A DNA stretch of 62,777 bases from a virus. Numbering within the stretch: position 1 is the stretch's first letter; each line of letters begins with the position of its first letter. The translations under genes and the position numbers were made by a program. Positions 15,641-26,176 of this stretch are shown here, one piece after another. The notes under the pieces were generated by a model, which was not told where the DNA came from, made no database searches, and worked only from the letters and a program-made list of their open reading frames with translations. Location: IMG/VR virus record IMGVR_UViG_3300022413_000011, positions 1 through 62,777 of that record; one strand, 5' to 3'.

Positions 15641-18232
15641 TTATAGTCCAGTCATGTCGTTGTCAGCAACAACGACGCTGATTGAGTTTCCCGATGCCCA
15701 CCCTGCACGGTCATATATTTCCTGGATTATGGCTGTCATGGATGGGGAATCATAGACCGTGCCAGCAGTCCATGACTCTATGGTATTCCACGTCACCATA
15801 GCCGTGCTCCGTGGTCGTCCAGACACGTCGTTGTTTGCCGTGGTGAACTGTGGAGCATCATCGTATGTAAGGGTTCGAAAATAGAGGGTGGCTGACTCTG
15901 CGTTTGTTTTTGATGCCGTGAATCTGAGCTTGGCAGACACGATGGTTTTACCCGTAGGAAGAGTCACGCTGGGAAATCTAATTCCCACTATCTTCTCAGT
16001 GGCACCCATGTTCAGATCGTTGCCCGTAGCGAGGATCGTATCGTCCAGGGCCTCCTCCACATCATCCAGACTGGCCAGAGGTTTCATGATAATCTCTGTT
16101 GTCGATTGCCCTGCTCCAGTCTCAAGATAGAATTTACGAACAGTCAACTCATCGTTCGTGGATGACATAAGCCATCCGGTCTTTCCATCCTGCGACAACC
16201 ACTTAGAGGGAATCTCTGCCCTCTCACCTGGACCCATGTCCCAGGATTCCGTGTAGTAAATGGTCGTCCAGGGACCCCACGGGTCTTCTGCCTCAAACAT
16301 GGCAAACCCCCCTGCGAATCTCACGTCGCCTGTAAAATGGGTCTGCCAAAGAATGTATCTGGAGATTCCTGGGTTCCAGTTGACGCTGTGCCTCAAGCAT
16401 CGACCAGAGTCGGTAAATATTGGTGCTCTGTTTGCTATGTTGGAGTCCCAGGCTGGTGACGCTGGTGTGCCCGAGAAAAATTCGTACGAGCCCCTGGTGG
16501 TAATCGAGCCAACCGGCACCCTGGCTAGAACAAAATCATCCCCTGGCGTATATGCACTCGCAGTGTCCGCGGCTACGCAGTATACGTAGCTGTCCTGCGC
16601 ACCAGAGTAATCCTTGCCATAGTTGATGAATGAGACATAGCCGAACTCTGGCAAAAATCCCGTGTGTTCTGTCCAGGTTATCGCGCCGTCAGTGGAACTC
16701 CACAGGTCTACTTGCTGACCGTTACCGTTTACGTTTCGTACCCACAGGTAGAGAACGTTGGATACAGACAGAATGCCACTGGATTTCTTCCCCTGTCTCC
16801 CATGCCCCAGGGGCACTGTTGTTCCTATAATGTTTGTGCCCAGTATGTCTGGTGGTGCTCCACTCACATTAGCAAAACCCATCGACACAGATGTGGACCC
16901 AGAGTCAAACCCTTTACCATCAAGATATGTGACGTACAGGTCGTTATCCAGCCCCCATGTGGATGCCCAACCGTCCGAGTCTATACCGATTGCAACTGCC
17001 GTCTGCACACCCTCCCAGGTTACATCCGTCACGTATGTGGACCGTGAGTAGGGGGCACCCGGGAATTCACCTGGCTCCTGACCACCACCACCACCTCCCC
17101 CATCACCACCACTATCCCCAAAGGTTCTGAGGTCGTTGATTCTGGTGAGCATCTCGTCAGGGGCAGTTGTCACCCCTGCCTCACCTGCCTCCACGGTCGA
17201 GGCAGGGTCCACAAAGACAGTGCCATTATTCCTTACTAGCACGTTCGTGATGTTGGTAAACGTGTTGTACGAGTAGAACATGGTGACCAGGGGTCTACCC
17301 GCGGGTTTCTCATTGATGTGAGCGCCACGACCCGTATGGTCCTTGTAGTGATTGTCGTAAAAGTAGCAGGTAAAACCGTTCCCCTGGTCGATGGCGTAAA
17401 AGCGCGTGCCACCCTCAGAGTTTCCACCCTCAAAGAAATTGTTGTGCCAATATATCTCGTTTCCGTCTGGGCACTTGCTTGGCTTGTCTCTATCCTTTAC
17501 GTGATTCCCACATACCTCGCCTGAATCCACGTGCAGGTCTATACCATACTCGTTTGTATTTGGTGCGCTATGCACATAGTTTGAGTACACAGAAACCAGG
17601 GTTGGGAGTGGCGCTCCGTTTAGGGAGTTATCACCGTCACCGGCAGAGATACCGTGGTACATGTACTGGCCAGACACCTCGCAGAATCGAACGGTGGCAC
17701 GCGCCACCCCCTCCATGTATATGCCAGTCCTTCCCCCAATAACATTCAGTCTCTCTGCTAAAAAGTTGAGCCCCTTACCGATGTTTATGAGGTGAATCAC
17801 GCGTCCGTTTGCGTCCAGGGTCATGTCCCTGATTACCACGTTTTGCGCTTTCCCGTAATGGAGAAGGGAAGACGCATCTGGTATATTTCCAGCCTTGAGG
17901 ACTGTCGCGCCAACTCCAGAACCCTGAATGATGACGCGCGCGTCATACAGGGTGCCACTCCTGGCGTTGACCGTGGTGTTCATTGTGTACGTGCCAGGAG
18001 CAATCGTCAGGGTTCCACCACCCTGGGCCTTCAACTCGGCAACACCATCATATATCTCGTTTGTCGTGGACGCGGTTATAGAGCGTGTTGGCAGTACGCC
18101 CAAGAAGTCATCCAGAACAAATCCCCACTGGGGGAACTGGAGGTTTTTTGTGCTATCCCCATCTGTCGGATCGGTATACTTCCCCTCCTCGACAGGGTTT
18201 CTGATTGGACCGTTGAATGGAAGGTCGGCCAT
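15641..18232 (-). CDS. Tailspike-like protein: right-handed beta-helix, glycosidase-like middle, DNRLRE-like C-terminus
   Basis: 863 residues. About 60-370 is a right-handed beta-helix (GGGTLTIAPGTYTM, then parallel-strand repeats). A poly-Gly linker (GGDGGGGGGG) joins it to a five-bladed-propeller-like section (about 400-690, WSSTDGAITW, WGPWTTIYYTESW) like GH43 or DUF4185 proteins. The C-terminus (about 710-863) matches a beta-sandwich seen in surface proteins (VGIRFPSVTLPTGKTIVSAK), though its usual last strands seem cut short. Probably a depolymerase or adhesin for host surface polysaccharide. Confidence 0.55.
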   Translation of the reverse strand: MADLPFNGPIRNPVEEGKYTDPTDGDSTKNLQFPQWGFVLDDFLGVLPTRSITASTTNEIYDGVAELKAQGGGTLTIAPGTYTMNTTVNARSGTLYDARVIIQGSGVGATVLKAGNIPDASSLLHYGKAQNVVIRDMTLDANGRVIHLINIGKGLNFLAERLNVIGGRTGIYMEGVARATVRFCEVSGQYMYHGISAGDGDNSLNGAPLPTLVSVYSNYVHSAPNTNEYGIDLHVDSGEVCGNHVKDRDKPSKCPDGNEIYWHNNFFEGGNSEGGTRFYAIDQGNGFTCYFYDNHYKDHTGRGAHINEKPAGRPLVTMFYSYNTFTNITNVLVRNNGTVFVDPASTVEAGEAGVTTAPDEMLTRINDLRTFGDSGGDGGGGGGGQEPGEFPGAPYSRSTYVTDVTWEGVQTAVAIGIDSDGWASTWGLDNDLYVTYLDGKGFDSGSTSVSMGFANVSGAPPDILGTNIIGTTVPLGHGRQGKKSSGILSVSNVLYLWVRNVNGNGQQVDLWSSTDGAITWTEHTGFLPEFGYVSFINYGKDYSGAQDSYVYCVAADTASAYTPGDDFVLARVPVGSITTRGSYEFFSGTPASPAWDSNIANRAPIFTDSGRCLRHSVNWNPGISRYILWQTHFTGDVRFAGGFAMFEAEDPWGPWTTIYYTESWDMGPGERAEIPSKWLSQDGKTGWLMSSTNDELTVRKFYLETGAGQSTTEIIMKPLASLDDVEEALDDTILATGNDLNMGATEKIVGIRFPSVTLPTGKTIVSAKLRFTASKTNAESATLYFRTLTYDDAPQFTTANNDVSGRPRSTAMVTWNTIESWTAGTVYDSPSMTAIIQEIYDRAGWASGNSISVVVADNDMTGL

Positions 18233-18236
18233 TATC

Positions 18237-19373
18237 TTATCCCGTTACATACAGTCTTAGTTTTAGGGTGTTTATGTAATCCTCAATATCTCCGTACCCA
18301 GAGCGTGCTGGGTCACTATCATACTGAGCAGCAGTGGCAGACAAGGTGTCATTCCACAACTTGTACGATGTGGAGATTGATAGTCGGTTTGCGTGTGCAA
18401 TCTGGTAGTCACCAAGAGCCAAATAGGAGCCATACGCGGTGGATGCCTGGTCCGTCTTTCTTCCGACAATACCACCAAATATTTTATCAAGTTCCCAGCC
18501 CGCGACTGGTGCTAGTGCCACAAACCCGAACTGCGACTCCTCTCCAATGGTACTGGAGTGAAGGTGGGTCGTGTCCCCATCGCTATCTGTGTCGTCAACG
18601 GCATCGTACAGACTGACTGTACCTTCCGGTGTCCAGTCTGTAGTTGGGGTTGTTCCATCCGAATTAGGCACAATCGGGAAAAACCTGCGCGGAACCGGCA
18701 CAACGGGTGCATCATTAAACTTTTGCGCTTCCCACCATGCGTCGTCTATGAGCATGGTGGCATCCCAACCATACGACGTTACGCCAGACGGTTGTCTCAC
18801 ACCACCAGCCCACAGTCCGGTTACACGGTTTCGATTGTTGGCATTTGCACCCTGGACATCCAGAGCAAGCGTGTCGTTTACGTACAGCCTCATGTACGGC
18901 GTTTCATCTGGGTTTGTGGCATCAAAAAGTGCATCCATACCGATGAACAACCACGTATCCGGCACAAACCCAACCGAACTGGCATTGACGGATGACTCTG
19001 TGCCAGCAGAAACACTCTTTAGGGTCCCGGTCTCCGGGTCAAACCAGAATCCAAAAAGGTTGCTTTCGCCATCAATAGACACACCAATCAACCAGGGCAT
19101 CTCTGCGCTACCGGCAGCATATGTTGCTCCGGTGTGCTTTATGAAAAACCCTGCCGTGACTCTGTTTGGGTCTTCTAATGACGGCGCTGGGTCTATATCT
19201 CTACTCAGCAGATAATCGTCAAACCATCCAGCAGGAGACATATCCCCTGAGAAACCCAAGCACTGCGCCCCCGTATAGGCTCCAGCCTGTAGAGATGGAG
19301 GATACCCAGTGTGGTATACGCTGTACTCAGCTTTCCCCATCTCAAACCCTGTTCTAAACAAAGATACTGTCAT
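18237..19373 (-). CDS. Tail protein with lectin-like (concanavalin A-type) domain
   Basis: 378 residues, beyond the tape measure where distal tail proteins lie. Roughly 1-210 reads as a jelly-roll/lectin fold (VTAGFFIKHTGATY, WLIGVSIDGESNLFGFWFD, YMRLYVNDTLALDV). The last 150 residues are conserved-looking but unfamiliar. AGGAG lies 6 nt before the start. A distal-tail or baseplate decoration that binds carbohydrate is the most reasonable reading. Confidence 0.5.
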   Translation of the reverse strand: MTVSLFRTGFEMGKAEYSVYHTGYPPSLQAGAYTGAQCLGFSGDMSPAGWFDDYLLSRDIDPAPSLEDPNRVTAGFFIKHTGATYAAGSAEMPWLIGVSIDGESNLFGFWFDPETGTLKSVSAGTESSVNASSVGFVPDTWLFIGMDALFDATNPDETPYMRLYVNDTLALDVQGANANNRNRVTGLWAGGVRQPSGVTSYGWDATMLIDDAWWEAQKFNDAPVVPVPRRFFPIVPNSDGTTPTTDWTPEGTVSLYDAVDDTDSDGDTTHLHSSTIGEESQFGFVALAPVAGWELDKIFGGIVGRKTDQASTAYGSYLALGDYQIAHANRLSISTSYKLWNDTLSATAAQYDSDPARSGYGDIEDYINTLKLRLYVTG

Positions 19374-19381
19374 GTCATCTC

Positions 19382-22300
19382 CTAAAACGAACTCATTATT
19401 GCAAAATCGCTAACTACACCCTGAGAACTGCGAGGTGTGTTTACGCTCAGATTGTAGTAGTTTGTGTTGTTGTAGTTGTTGGATGGCCCACTGGCATATG
19501 CTGGTGACTGTACGTTGCTCATCGACGCAGCGAGGGACGTGACCCCCACCATCACGGACTGCGCTGCATCCATGATGCTTTTTGCCCCATTCTGAATCCC
19601 CTTGGCAATGCCCTCAGAGAATGGTTCGCCCACCTCTTTGATGGCTACCTTGGATGGAGAGGCAGTCTTGGTTGCATCCTTTGCTGCTTTCCGCGCGGCC
19701 TCGCCAGCCTTTTGAGCAGCATGACGGATTTCATTTAACTTGTTCAGGATTCCGTCCGCGATACCCTGGCCAAATCTCTCACCAATCTCCACGCCCCAGT
19801 CAGCAAATTTCTCCTGCAAGAACCTGACCAACTCCTCAAACTTCTTTATCAGGTCTGCAACCATGCGATCTACGGTGCGCAGAACAGCCCTTCGCATATC
19901 CTCAAACATTTTCACGACTGCCTTGGTCATCTTGTCAACCAGGGCAATCAATTGGGTCTTGAGTAACTCAAACTGGGCTATAATCAGGAGTCTCATCGAC
20001 GTGACCAGTGATATGGTCGTGTCGTGCATATCCTGGAACCTGTCCACTACAAATATCTGAGTCTCCTCGACTAATGATGTGACCACCGTCTTCATGTCAG
20101 TGAAAAAGGTCAGCGTCTCGTCCAAGAACAAGGTCAGAATTGTGTTTACTTCCAACTTTGTCGCGTTGAACTGGGAAACCACCCCGATACGGAAAAAGAT
20201 AGCCTGGGCAACCAGCAGGGCAATGCCCAGGAGAGTTGACGACAGCAGTGTGTTAAACAGGGAGGGCATCGGGTCATCCTCTTTGGCTGACTTGATGCCA
20301 GCGAAGATGCCCTGTGTAATGGGTTGACCAATGTCGCGCTCTGCTTTTTTCGATGGAGACTTGGATTCCCACCACTCTCTGGCCGAGTCGTAGATGTATT
20401 TCATGGAGTTGTCCACGGACTCCTTGACACCTGCAATCTTGTCTAAGCCAGCCGTGATACCACTAATGACGCTCTCGCCCAGACCCTCTGCCTTTGTTTT
20501 TATACTGCCCAGGAGGTCAACGCTGATAACGGAGTCAAACATGTCGGTCAGGGACTTCTTGACTGTTGAAAAGCTTATCTCTACATACGCTTTAATCCCA
20601 TCCACCACGCTGTTGGCCATAGCCGTGCCAGACGATAGGAACCTAATGATGAAATCCGGTGACGATATGGCATCACGGATTTTTATGAACTTATCCTTTA
20701 TTGCCTGAACCTTTTCGTCTATTGCCTGTCCGATGCCGTCCAGGACACCATAAACAATTGGTTTGCCTATCTCCTCTGCTGCCAGGGTCGATGGCGAACT
20801 GATACCCCAGTACGCCTTGATTGCAACGGCAATCACGCGGAATATTGTGGCGATTTTCTCGTTGGTTATTTCATTCGCCGCGTCCAAGAGACCCTGGACT
20901 ACGCCGTCTATAATTGCTTGGCCTATTTCGTTGAATGACGGAATTACATCTGTGATAAATTTGCCCAGAAAAACCGTCCTGAATGTTGTCAGGTCTATTT
21001 CGCTACTGGTTGGTTTTAGTATGAACAAGAACAAGTTGAGTACAGCATCCTTGACAGCCTTCCAGTAATCAGCATCCGTGCTAAACACACCAGCCAACTG
21101 GGTGGGCAACGTCTCCGTTAGATAGTTAATCGCATTGGGCAGGGCCTCCCCGATGGCTACGGTGATATTCTCCTCAAGACTTGTGGCCATCCCTGAGAAC
21201 GCGCTGGATATGGAGCCCGAGATTCCCAGGGCCAACTTTTCTGGTTGAATCACGTGCGTGAGTGCGCCACCCAGACCCGTGTCAGCGTAGTTCCTTATGG
21301 ATGTGAGCATCCCATCGAAAAACACGGCAGCGTCAAAGCTCTCCCACGCCTTTTTTATTCTTTCCGTGATTGCAGGGATGTCTATGCCAAGTTCCTGGAG
21401 CCTGGTGTTAATCTTGGGAACATGCTCGTCCACCAAGTCTCTGAAGCCAAGGAAATTGCTCTGATACGCCTCGTAGAGAAGCCAGCCAGCCGTAATCACC
21501 CACCCAATAGGACCCGTGAGTAACCCAAGTGCCCTTCCCAGGAGAAGCGACACACCACGCAGGAGGCTAAACCTGGACACTAGTGGCAGCAGCAGTCTGC
21601 TAAGTGGGGCAAGGATAACCCCAAGAATTCTTATGGAGCCACTCAAAGCCTTAAATGGTGCCTTTATCAGGAGGAGGACGCGCACTAGACCTCGCAGCGC
21701 GCCAGAGAATATACCGGCTTGCGCAATGGACTTGATGAACAGGCCACCAGAAACAACTGCCTTTGTGCCCTTCCACACTGCTGTGAGCAGGAGTAGCATT
21801 TTTATGGTACTGAGCAGAGGGGATTCCCCCGTTGCAGGGTCACGCGGCTTGAGAAAATCTGGCAGGCTGTTGTTTATGTCCTCGAATGCCTTTTTCGCTG
21901 CATCGGCCATGTCGGTGAAGCTTTTCTTTATCTCTTTTATTTTGTTGTCAAATTCAGTGAGTGAACCAGCAAACCCAGCATCCTCCAGGGAGGGGAACTC
22001 ATGGGCGAACAGAGCCCCAAGGTCGTCCGATAGACCACCTACCCCATCGCTGGTATCCTTAATAACAATCTGCATGTCACGAAGTGGCTGGAGATCCACG
22101 CCAAATTTTGCAGCCTCAATGTCCCTGAGTTGCGCACGTATAGCTAACTCTTGCAACTCTAGCTGCGCAGCTACCTTCTCGGCCTCCGTTGCCGTTTCTG
22201 ACTCCAGAATCTTGCGCAACTCGGCCGCGCGCACAAGGTCCCTGAGTTCCTCGCGCTGTATCTGGATGGCTTTTAGCTGCCTTTCCAGTGGAGACAGGCC

Positions 22301-25300
22301 CTTCTTCATGGCCTTTGCCATGCTGCCAGCAGCGCCCTTGGCCTGGTCTAGCAGGGATTTCTGTTCTGCCAGCAGTTTGTTTTGCCCCTCCTGGAGACCC
22401 AGTCTCTCCTTGAAGTTGGCTATCTCGAATTCGGCTCTATCGACCGCACCCTTGGCCTGTTCAGACTCCGATTCCAGTTGGTCCTTCTTTACGTCTCGCT
22501 GTCTCTCCTGTAAACGTATTTGCTTGTTTAGCTGAATCTCTTCAATTCTAAGCTGAGTTGACCTCTGCTTATCGGACGAGATTCCAGGTGTAGAAAGAAT
22601 GCGAAACAGCTTGGCAAGTTCTTTCTCGTCTGCAATGTCCTGCTGCTGGTCCTTAATGCCTTGCAGACGGCCCTTCAGGGGGCTCAGGATGGTGTCAAAC
22701 AGCCTCATGGCACCATTGAGCCTACTCTGAGCTCTCTCGTAGTTCAGGGCGCTCCTGGCCACCTCTGAGTACCTTGAAATCAGACTGCCAATAGCAGGGC
22801 CAACCTTGGCACCCAGACTTCCTATGTCGGAAAATGTTTGGACGGAGACCTGGCCAAATCTGCGTATATCATCAATCGCCTGGGCAGTTATGTCGTTGGC
22901 CCTAAACTGAACCTCTGGGACGCTGGCCTTTTCTATCTGACCCGTACCAGCCAGGTTGTCCAGGATGGTACGAACGTTGGACCCAAAATCCTTCAAGGAC
23001 GCAAAGTCGGCTTTCTGCCAGCCCTGTAGATAAATGTTTGCTGCCTCTTCGCCCCACTTATCTATGTCTGGCACAATGCGCGGAGGTGATGCTGGTTGCA
23101 GGAAGTACGAAATCATGTTTCCGATGGCTGTCAGCGCACTGGCCACAGCTTCGACTGCTGCTGCCATACCAGAGGCAAATATCTCAACCGCGCGCTGACC
23201 CCAGGTGGCAAGCTGTGTCAAAAACGAGCTAAATGCAGTTGACAGGTTCGACAGAACCGACATGGTGCTTACCTGCACACTCAAAAACCCGGTAGTCCAC
23301 TCGGCAACCAAAAGGCCACCACCCGTAATCAGAAGACCAATCGGGGAAAGAACGGCTCCCAGGGCCGCGGACAGCAGACCCACGGCAACGACAACGGCAG
23401 CGATACCGACTGCTGTGACGGCAAACACGGCTGCAAACTTTACTACCTGTGGGTCAATACTCACGAGCGTATCGAACAGACCAGCGATTGCTGTCCTGAG
23501 ACGAGTGATTGCGCCAAAGAGGTACTCTCCAATCAGTTGACCAAGAGCGATTACGGATGCCCTCCAGTCACCATCTTCGTCCGTGAAGAAGTTCACCAAG
23601 CTCTCGAACCCCTCCTGGAGGGGACCCAGGAGAGCGATAAAGAAATCTCTCAGAGAGTTATTTTTGATGTCTCGCAGGGATGACAGCAAACCTGTAAGAG
23701 TCAGCGCGCTGGCCGCGGCTGCACCCTCGAACTCCTTGAAAAAGTCGCTTAGAACCTTGATGGCCAGACTGGAGGGCAAGAGCCCCTTTCTGGTCATCTT
23801 CTCCAGTTCTGTCCTGGTGACGCCGAGGTTATCAGCCAAAAGTTTTCTGATGGGGATACCGGCATTGGCAAGCTGACGAACCTCCTCACCAGCAAGCTTG
23901 CCCTTTGTCTGTATGTCGCCAATGGCTCTAGCCACATTCGCCAATTTCGCGGGGTCAGTACCAAACGCCGTACCGAAGTCCACAATTTGCTTGGTGAGTC
24001 CCCTCGACACGGCAGCAGGAATATCGCGCGTCACCAAATTGGTGAACACCTCCTGTATCTGCCCTGTCTCGAATGGAGACTTAATGGCCAGCCTATCAAA
24101 CTCCTGGGCCAAACCGCGCGCGAGGACCTTGGCCTTTTGCAGGTTCTCCACCTGGCTCGCCGTGGGGTCTGTTTGCGACAACTCCCTGAAGATAAATGCC
24201 GTGTTCGCAAACTGTAGCCTCTCAAACTGAGAAGCTACATCCAGGGATTGGGAGAACAGACGGCTAAACGCTCTGATTACTCCCTCCACAGAGTTTTTAA
24301 AGTTTACGACGCTGCGCACGGCAAACGCGGCCACGACAAACTTTCGAAATGTGCTGGTTGTTTGGGTGAGACGCTCCATCGACCGTTCGGCTCTACCAGT
24401 CTCCCTGGTGAAACCCTTGATAGGAGCAGCCAGGTTGGGCATTGACCCCTGGATACCCCCAACCACATTCTTGTAGTTGACCACGGCATCGAGCGATCTG
24501 TCCCAGCTTTTGTGTAGGACACCCACTGATTTGGCCAGATTAAAGATGGACGCGCTGGCCTTACCCGTATCAACCAATTTTCCAAGGGCAATTTTCCCAG
24601 CAGACCCACTCTTGCTTACGGCCACGCGGAATGCGTTGATGGCTCCCGCGGCATTCGTGTATGATGCCTGGACGCGCTTTCCTACGCTGTCCAGATTGGA
24701 TAGGGCTCCCTTGGCAGCGTTTATGGATTGACTGGACCTGCGAACGGCATCACTGACAGCAGCAGCAGCCTTCGCTACCTGCTGTTGGGACGCCCCCGGC
24801 GTTGTCAGGGCAGCACCATACTTCTGATACGCCAGAGTAACACGCGCCAGGTCAGTTGAGGCCAACTTCACGGCACTGGCCAAAGACCTGGCACCACCCA
24901 CTGCCTTTTGTGATTCTGCCTGATATGCACCCACGGCAGCAGATGCGTTTCTGGCTGCATCTGCTACCGCGTCTATACTGGCATCAGCAAGACCAAGAGA
25001 CTTGAGAGACGCAGACACACTTGCTGCCTTACCCTGTGCCTGGTCAAATTGCGTGACCAGGTCCTTCATGCTGGTGACACCTCTTCCAATGGAGGAGGCG
25101 TCTAGCCTTAGTTGGTCTGGCAGGTCTCCAAAGTCTTGGGCCAGTTGCCGAACCTGACTCGTGACTTTACTCAGGTCAGGGACTTGGGCATTGGGAATAT
25201 TTATGGACAGGCTCTTTTGAGCACCTACGGTCTGTTTTATTGCGTTGGCAACACCCCTGGTGTACTGACTCAGCCCCTTATTGAACTGAGATACATCAAA

Positions 25301-25327
25301 GACGCCTTTTAGACCTATTATTCTCAT
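19382..25327 (-). CDS. Tape measure protein
   Basis: The longest gene of the window (1,981 residues), placed right after the tail chaperones. Opening residues resemble TP901-type tape measures. Long coiled coils (about 860-1060) alternate with hydrophobic blocks (about 640-700 and 1270-1330). The motif SPS...IGxPxxxGxxxGI occurs three times towards the C-terminus. The protein sets tail length: at about 0.15 nm per residue a tail near 300 nm is expected. I see no clear muramidase or peptidase motif in it. Its ATG overlaps the chaperone stop by 4 nt. Confidence 0.85.
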   Translation of the reverse strand: MRIIGLKGVFDVSQFNKGLSQYTRGVANAIKQTVGAQKSLSINIPNAQVPDLSKVTSQVRQLAQDFGDLPDQLRLDASSIGRGVTSMKDLVTQFDQAQGKAASVSASLKSLGLADASIDAVADAARNASAAVGAYQAESQKAVGGARSLASAVKLASTDLARVTLAYQKYGAALTTPGASQQQVAKAAAAVSDAVRRSSQSINAAKGALSNLDSVGKRVQASYTNAAGAINAFRVAVSKSGSAGKIALGKLVDTGKASASIFNLAKSVGVLHKSWDRSLDAVVNYKNVVGGIQGSMPNLAAPIKGFTRETGRAERSMERLTQTTSTFRKFVVAAFAVRSVVNFKNSVEGVIRAFSRLFSQSLDVASQFERLQFANTAFIFRELSQTDPTASQVENLQKAKVLARGLAQEFDRLAIKSPFETGQIQEVFTNLVTRDIPAAVSRGLTKQIVDFGTAFGTDPAKLANVARAIGDIQTKGKLAGEEVRQLANAGIPIRKLLADNLGVTRTELEKMTRKGLLPSSLAIKVLSDFFKEFEGAAAASALTLTGLLSSLRDIKNNSLRDFFIALLGPLQEGFESLVNFFTDEDGDWRASVIALGQLIGEYLFGAITRLRTAIAGLFDTLVSIDPQVVKFAAVFAVTAVGIAAVVVAVGLLSAALGAVLSPIGLLITGGGLLVAEWTTGFLSVQVSTMSVLSNLSTAFSSFLTQLATWGQRAVEIFASGMAAAVEAVASALTAIGNMISYFLQPASPPRIVPDIDKWGEEAANIYLQGWQKADFASLKDFGSNVRTILDNLAGTGQIEKASVPEVQFRANDITAQAIDDIRRFGQVSVQTFSDIGSLGAKVGPAIGSLISRYSEVARSALNYERAQSRLNGAMRLFDTILSPLKGRLQGIKDQQQDIADEKELAKLFRILSTPGISSDKQRSTQLRIEEIQLNKQIRLQERQRDVKKDQLESESEQAKGAVDRAEFEIANFKERLGLQEGQNKLLAEQKSLLDQAKGAAGSMAKAMKKGLSPLERQLKAIQIQREELRDLVRAAELRKILESETATEAEKVAAQLELQELAIRAQLRDIEAAKFGVDLQPLRDMQIVIKDTSDGVGGLSDDLGALFAHEFPSLEDAGFAGSLTEFDNKIKEIKKSFTDMADAAKKAFEDINNSLPDFLKPRDPATGESPLLSTIKMLLLLTAVWKGTKAVVSGGLFIKSIAQAGIFSGALRGLVRVLLLIKAPFKALSGSIRILGVILAPLSRLLLPLVSRFSLLRGVSLLLGRALGLLTGPIGWVITAGWLLYEAYQSNFLGFRDLVDEHVPKINTRLQELGIDIPAITERIKKAWESFDAAVFFDGMLTSIRNYADTGLGGALTHVIQPEKLALGISGSISSAFSGMATSLEENITVAIGEALPNAINYLTETLPTQLAGVFSTDADYWKAVKDAVLNLFLFILKPTSSEIDLTTFRTVFLGKFITDVIPSFNEIGQAIIDGVVQGLLDAANEITNEKIATIFRVIAVAIKAYWGISSPSTLAAEEIGKPIVYGVLDGIGQAIDEKVQAIKDKFIKIRDAISSPDFIIRFLSSGTAMANSVVDGIKAYVEISFSTVKKSLTDMFDSVISVDLLGSIKTKAEGLGESVISGITAGLDKIAGVKESVDNSMKYIYDSAREWWESKSPSKKAERDIGQPITQGIFAGIKSAKEDDPMPSLFNTLLSSTLLGIALLVAQAIFFRIGVVSQFNATKLEVNTILTLFLDETLTFFTDMKTVVTSLVEETQIFVVDRFQDMHDTTISLVTSMRLLIIAQFELLKTQLIALVDKMTKAVVKMFEDMRRAVLRTVDRMVADLIKKFEELVRFLQEKFADWGVEIGERFGQGIADGILNKLNEIRHAAQKAGEAARKAAKDATKTASPSKVAIKEVGEPFSEGIAKGIQNGAKSIMDAAQSVMVGVTSLAASMSNVQSPAYASGPSNNYNNTNYYNLSVNTPRSSQGVVSDFAIMSSF

Positions 25328-25623
25328 CTGCCTTTACGACCCCTTTTCCTGTTCCTGTTCTTTGAGTCTCTCTCAGACCTTTCCTCGGACAACTTTTGCT
25401 CGTATGCTTCTATGGTGAGCTTTGTCCGTCGTGTTGCCACAGCGTATGCCTTGTCCTCCTCGCTCAAGCTTAAAAATTCAGTGAGGGTAAGATTCAGTTC
25501 AGACGCTATGGTCGATTGCTCATACGTTGTCCCGTGTCGCCAATTGGTGTCCGGTAGCCTCTTGCGTATGTCCTCCAGCGACAACGATTGGTCCAGTTCC
25601 CTGTCCGTTATGTACCGGATCTC
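25324..25623 (-). CDS. Tail assembly chaperone T-extension (made by frameshift)
   Basis: This frame has no ATG with a ribosome site; it is open from just after a stop at about 25637 down to 25324. It lies +1 relative to the upstream chaperone gene. If ribosomes shift at UUU-C (25627-25624), the product continues as EIRYITDRELDQSLSLEDIR and on for 100 codons, ending in a very basic tail (RNRKRGRKGR). The G/GT arrangement just before the tape measure is nearly universal in siphoviruses. The alternative is a separate protein from TTG 25584. Confidence 0.65.
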   Translation of the reverse strand, partial: EIRYITDRELDQSLSLEDIRKRLPDTNWRHGTTYEQSTIASELNLTLTEFLSLSEEDKAYAVATRRTKLTIEAYEQKLSEERSERDSKNRNRKRGRKGR

Positions 25624-26143
25624 GAAAAGAGTCTTCTGCTATTTGAATCGACTCCTCTGACACACCAGACATGCTGGTCACGGTTTTTACAAGATGTTCC
25701 AGTTGTTCGTCGGTGATGTGGTACATCAAGTAATCGACTTTTAGGACATCTTCATCGGTAGGGACAGGTGCTCCCATCTGCGTATATATAGACATCCACT
25801 CTGTGTCATCCTCGGGGATTCTAAAGCTTGTCCCATACACGAAGATGACATTCATAATGGCTGTGTTGTGCTTGTCCTCAATATCAGACCGTTGCTCGGT
25901 GTACGCCTCCCACTTGGCAGCATCGCCCGGTGTTTCGGCAGCAACCTGGGCATCCATTGGCCACCACTCCTCTTTTCCAGATGCCGTTTTGACCATGTAT
26001 TTTGGTCTCTCAGGCATCTTGAAAGACTTCTGGACCATGCCCATTCTCATCTTGTTGACTCGTCTAAACTTTACTACCACCCCATTATCCAGCGTGATAA
26101 ATGGAGCAGGATCACTCTGTGGTAAATTTTCTGTTGACATCAT
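25520..26143 (-). CDS. Tail assembly chaperone (G protein)
   Basis: 207 residues between the tail tube gene and the tape measure, where the G chaperone lies. The body (VVKFRRVNKMRMGMVQKSF, then a helical domain with EDDTEWMSIYTQMG) is plausible for this family, which is poorly conserved. After residue about 172 the zero-frame tail (GQGTGPIVVAGGHTQ) looks non-structured, as expected where selection acts mainly on the shifted frame. The chaperone keeps the tape measure soluble and recruits tube subunits. Confidence 0.65.
   Translation of the reverse strand: MMSTENLPQSDPAPFITLDNGVVVKFRRVNKMRMGMVQKSFKMPERPKYMVKTASGKEEWWPMDAQVAAETPGDAAKWEAYTEQRSDIEDKHNTAIMNVIFVYGTSFRIPEDDTEWMSIYTQMGAPVPTDEDVLKVDYLMYHITDEQLEHLVKTVTSMSGVSEESIQIAEDSFRDPVHNGQGTGPIVVAGGHTQEATGHQLATRDNV
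25622..25630 (-). promoter_or_regulatory. Putative +1 programmed frameshift site
   Basis: On the minus strand the zero frame reads TCT TTT CGA. A P-site tRNA-Phe can re-pair from UUU to UUC after a +1 slip, and the waiting CGA codon is commonly slow. The shift joins the G and T frames exactly where the T frame becomes open. A -2 slip would give the same frame. Confidence 0.5.
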
Positions 26144-26176
26144 GCCTCCGATTTACCCCCGTTTTACACTTATGGA

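Noticed and set aside
19382-25327. Lysozyme or peptidase domain within the tape measure
   Set aside because: No catalytic motif could be recognised by eye; only coiled coils and hydrophobic blocks are visible.
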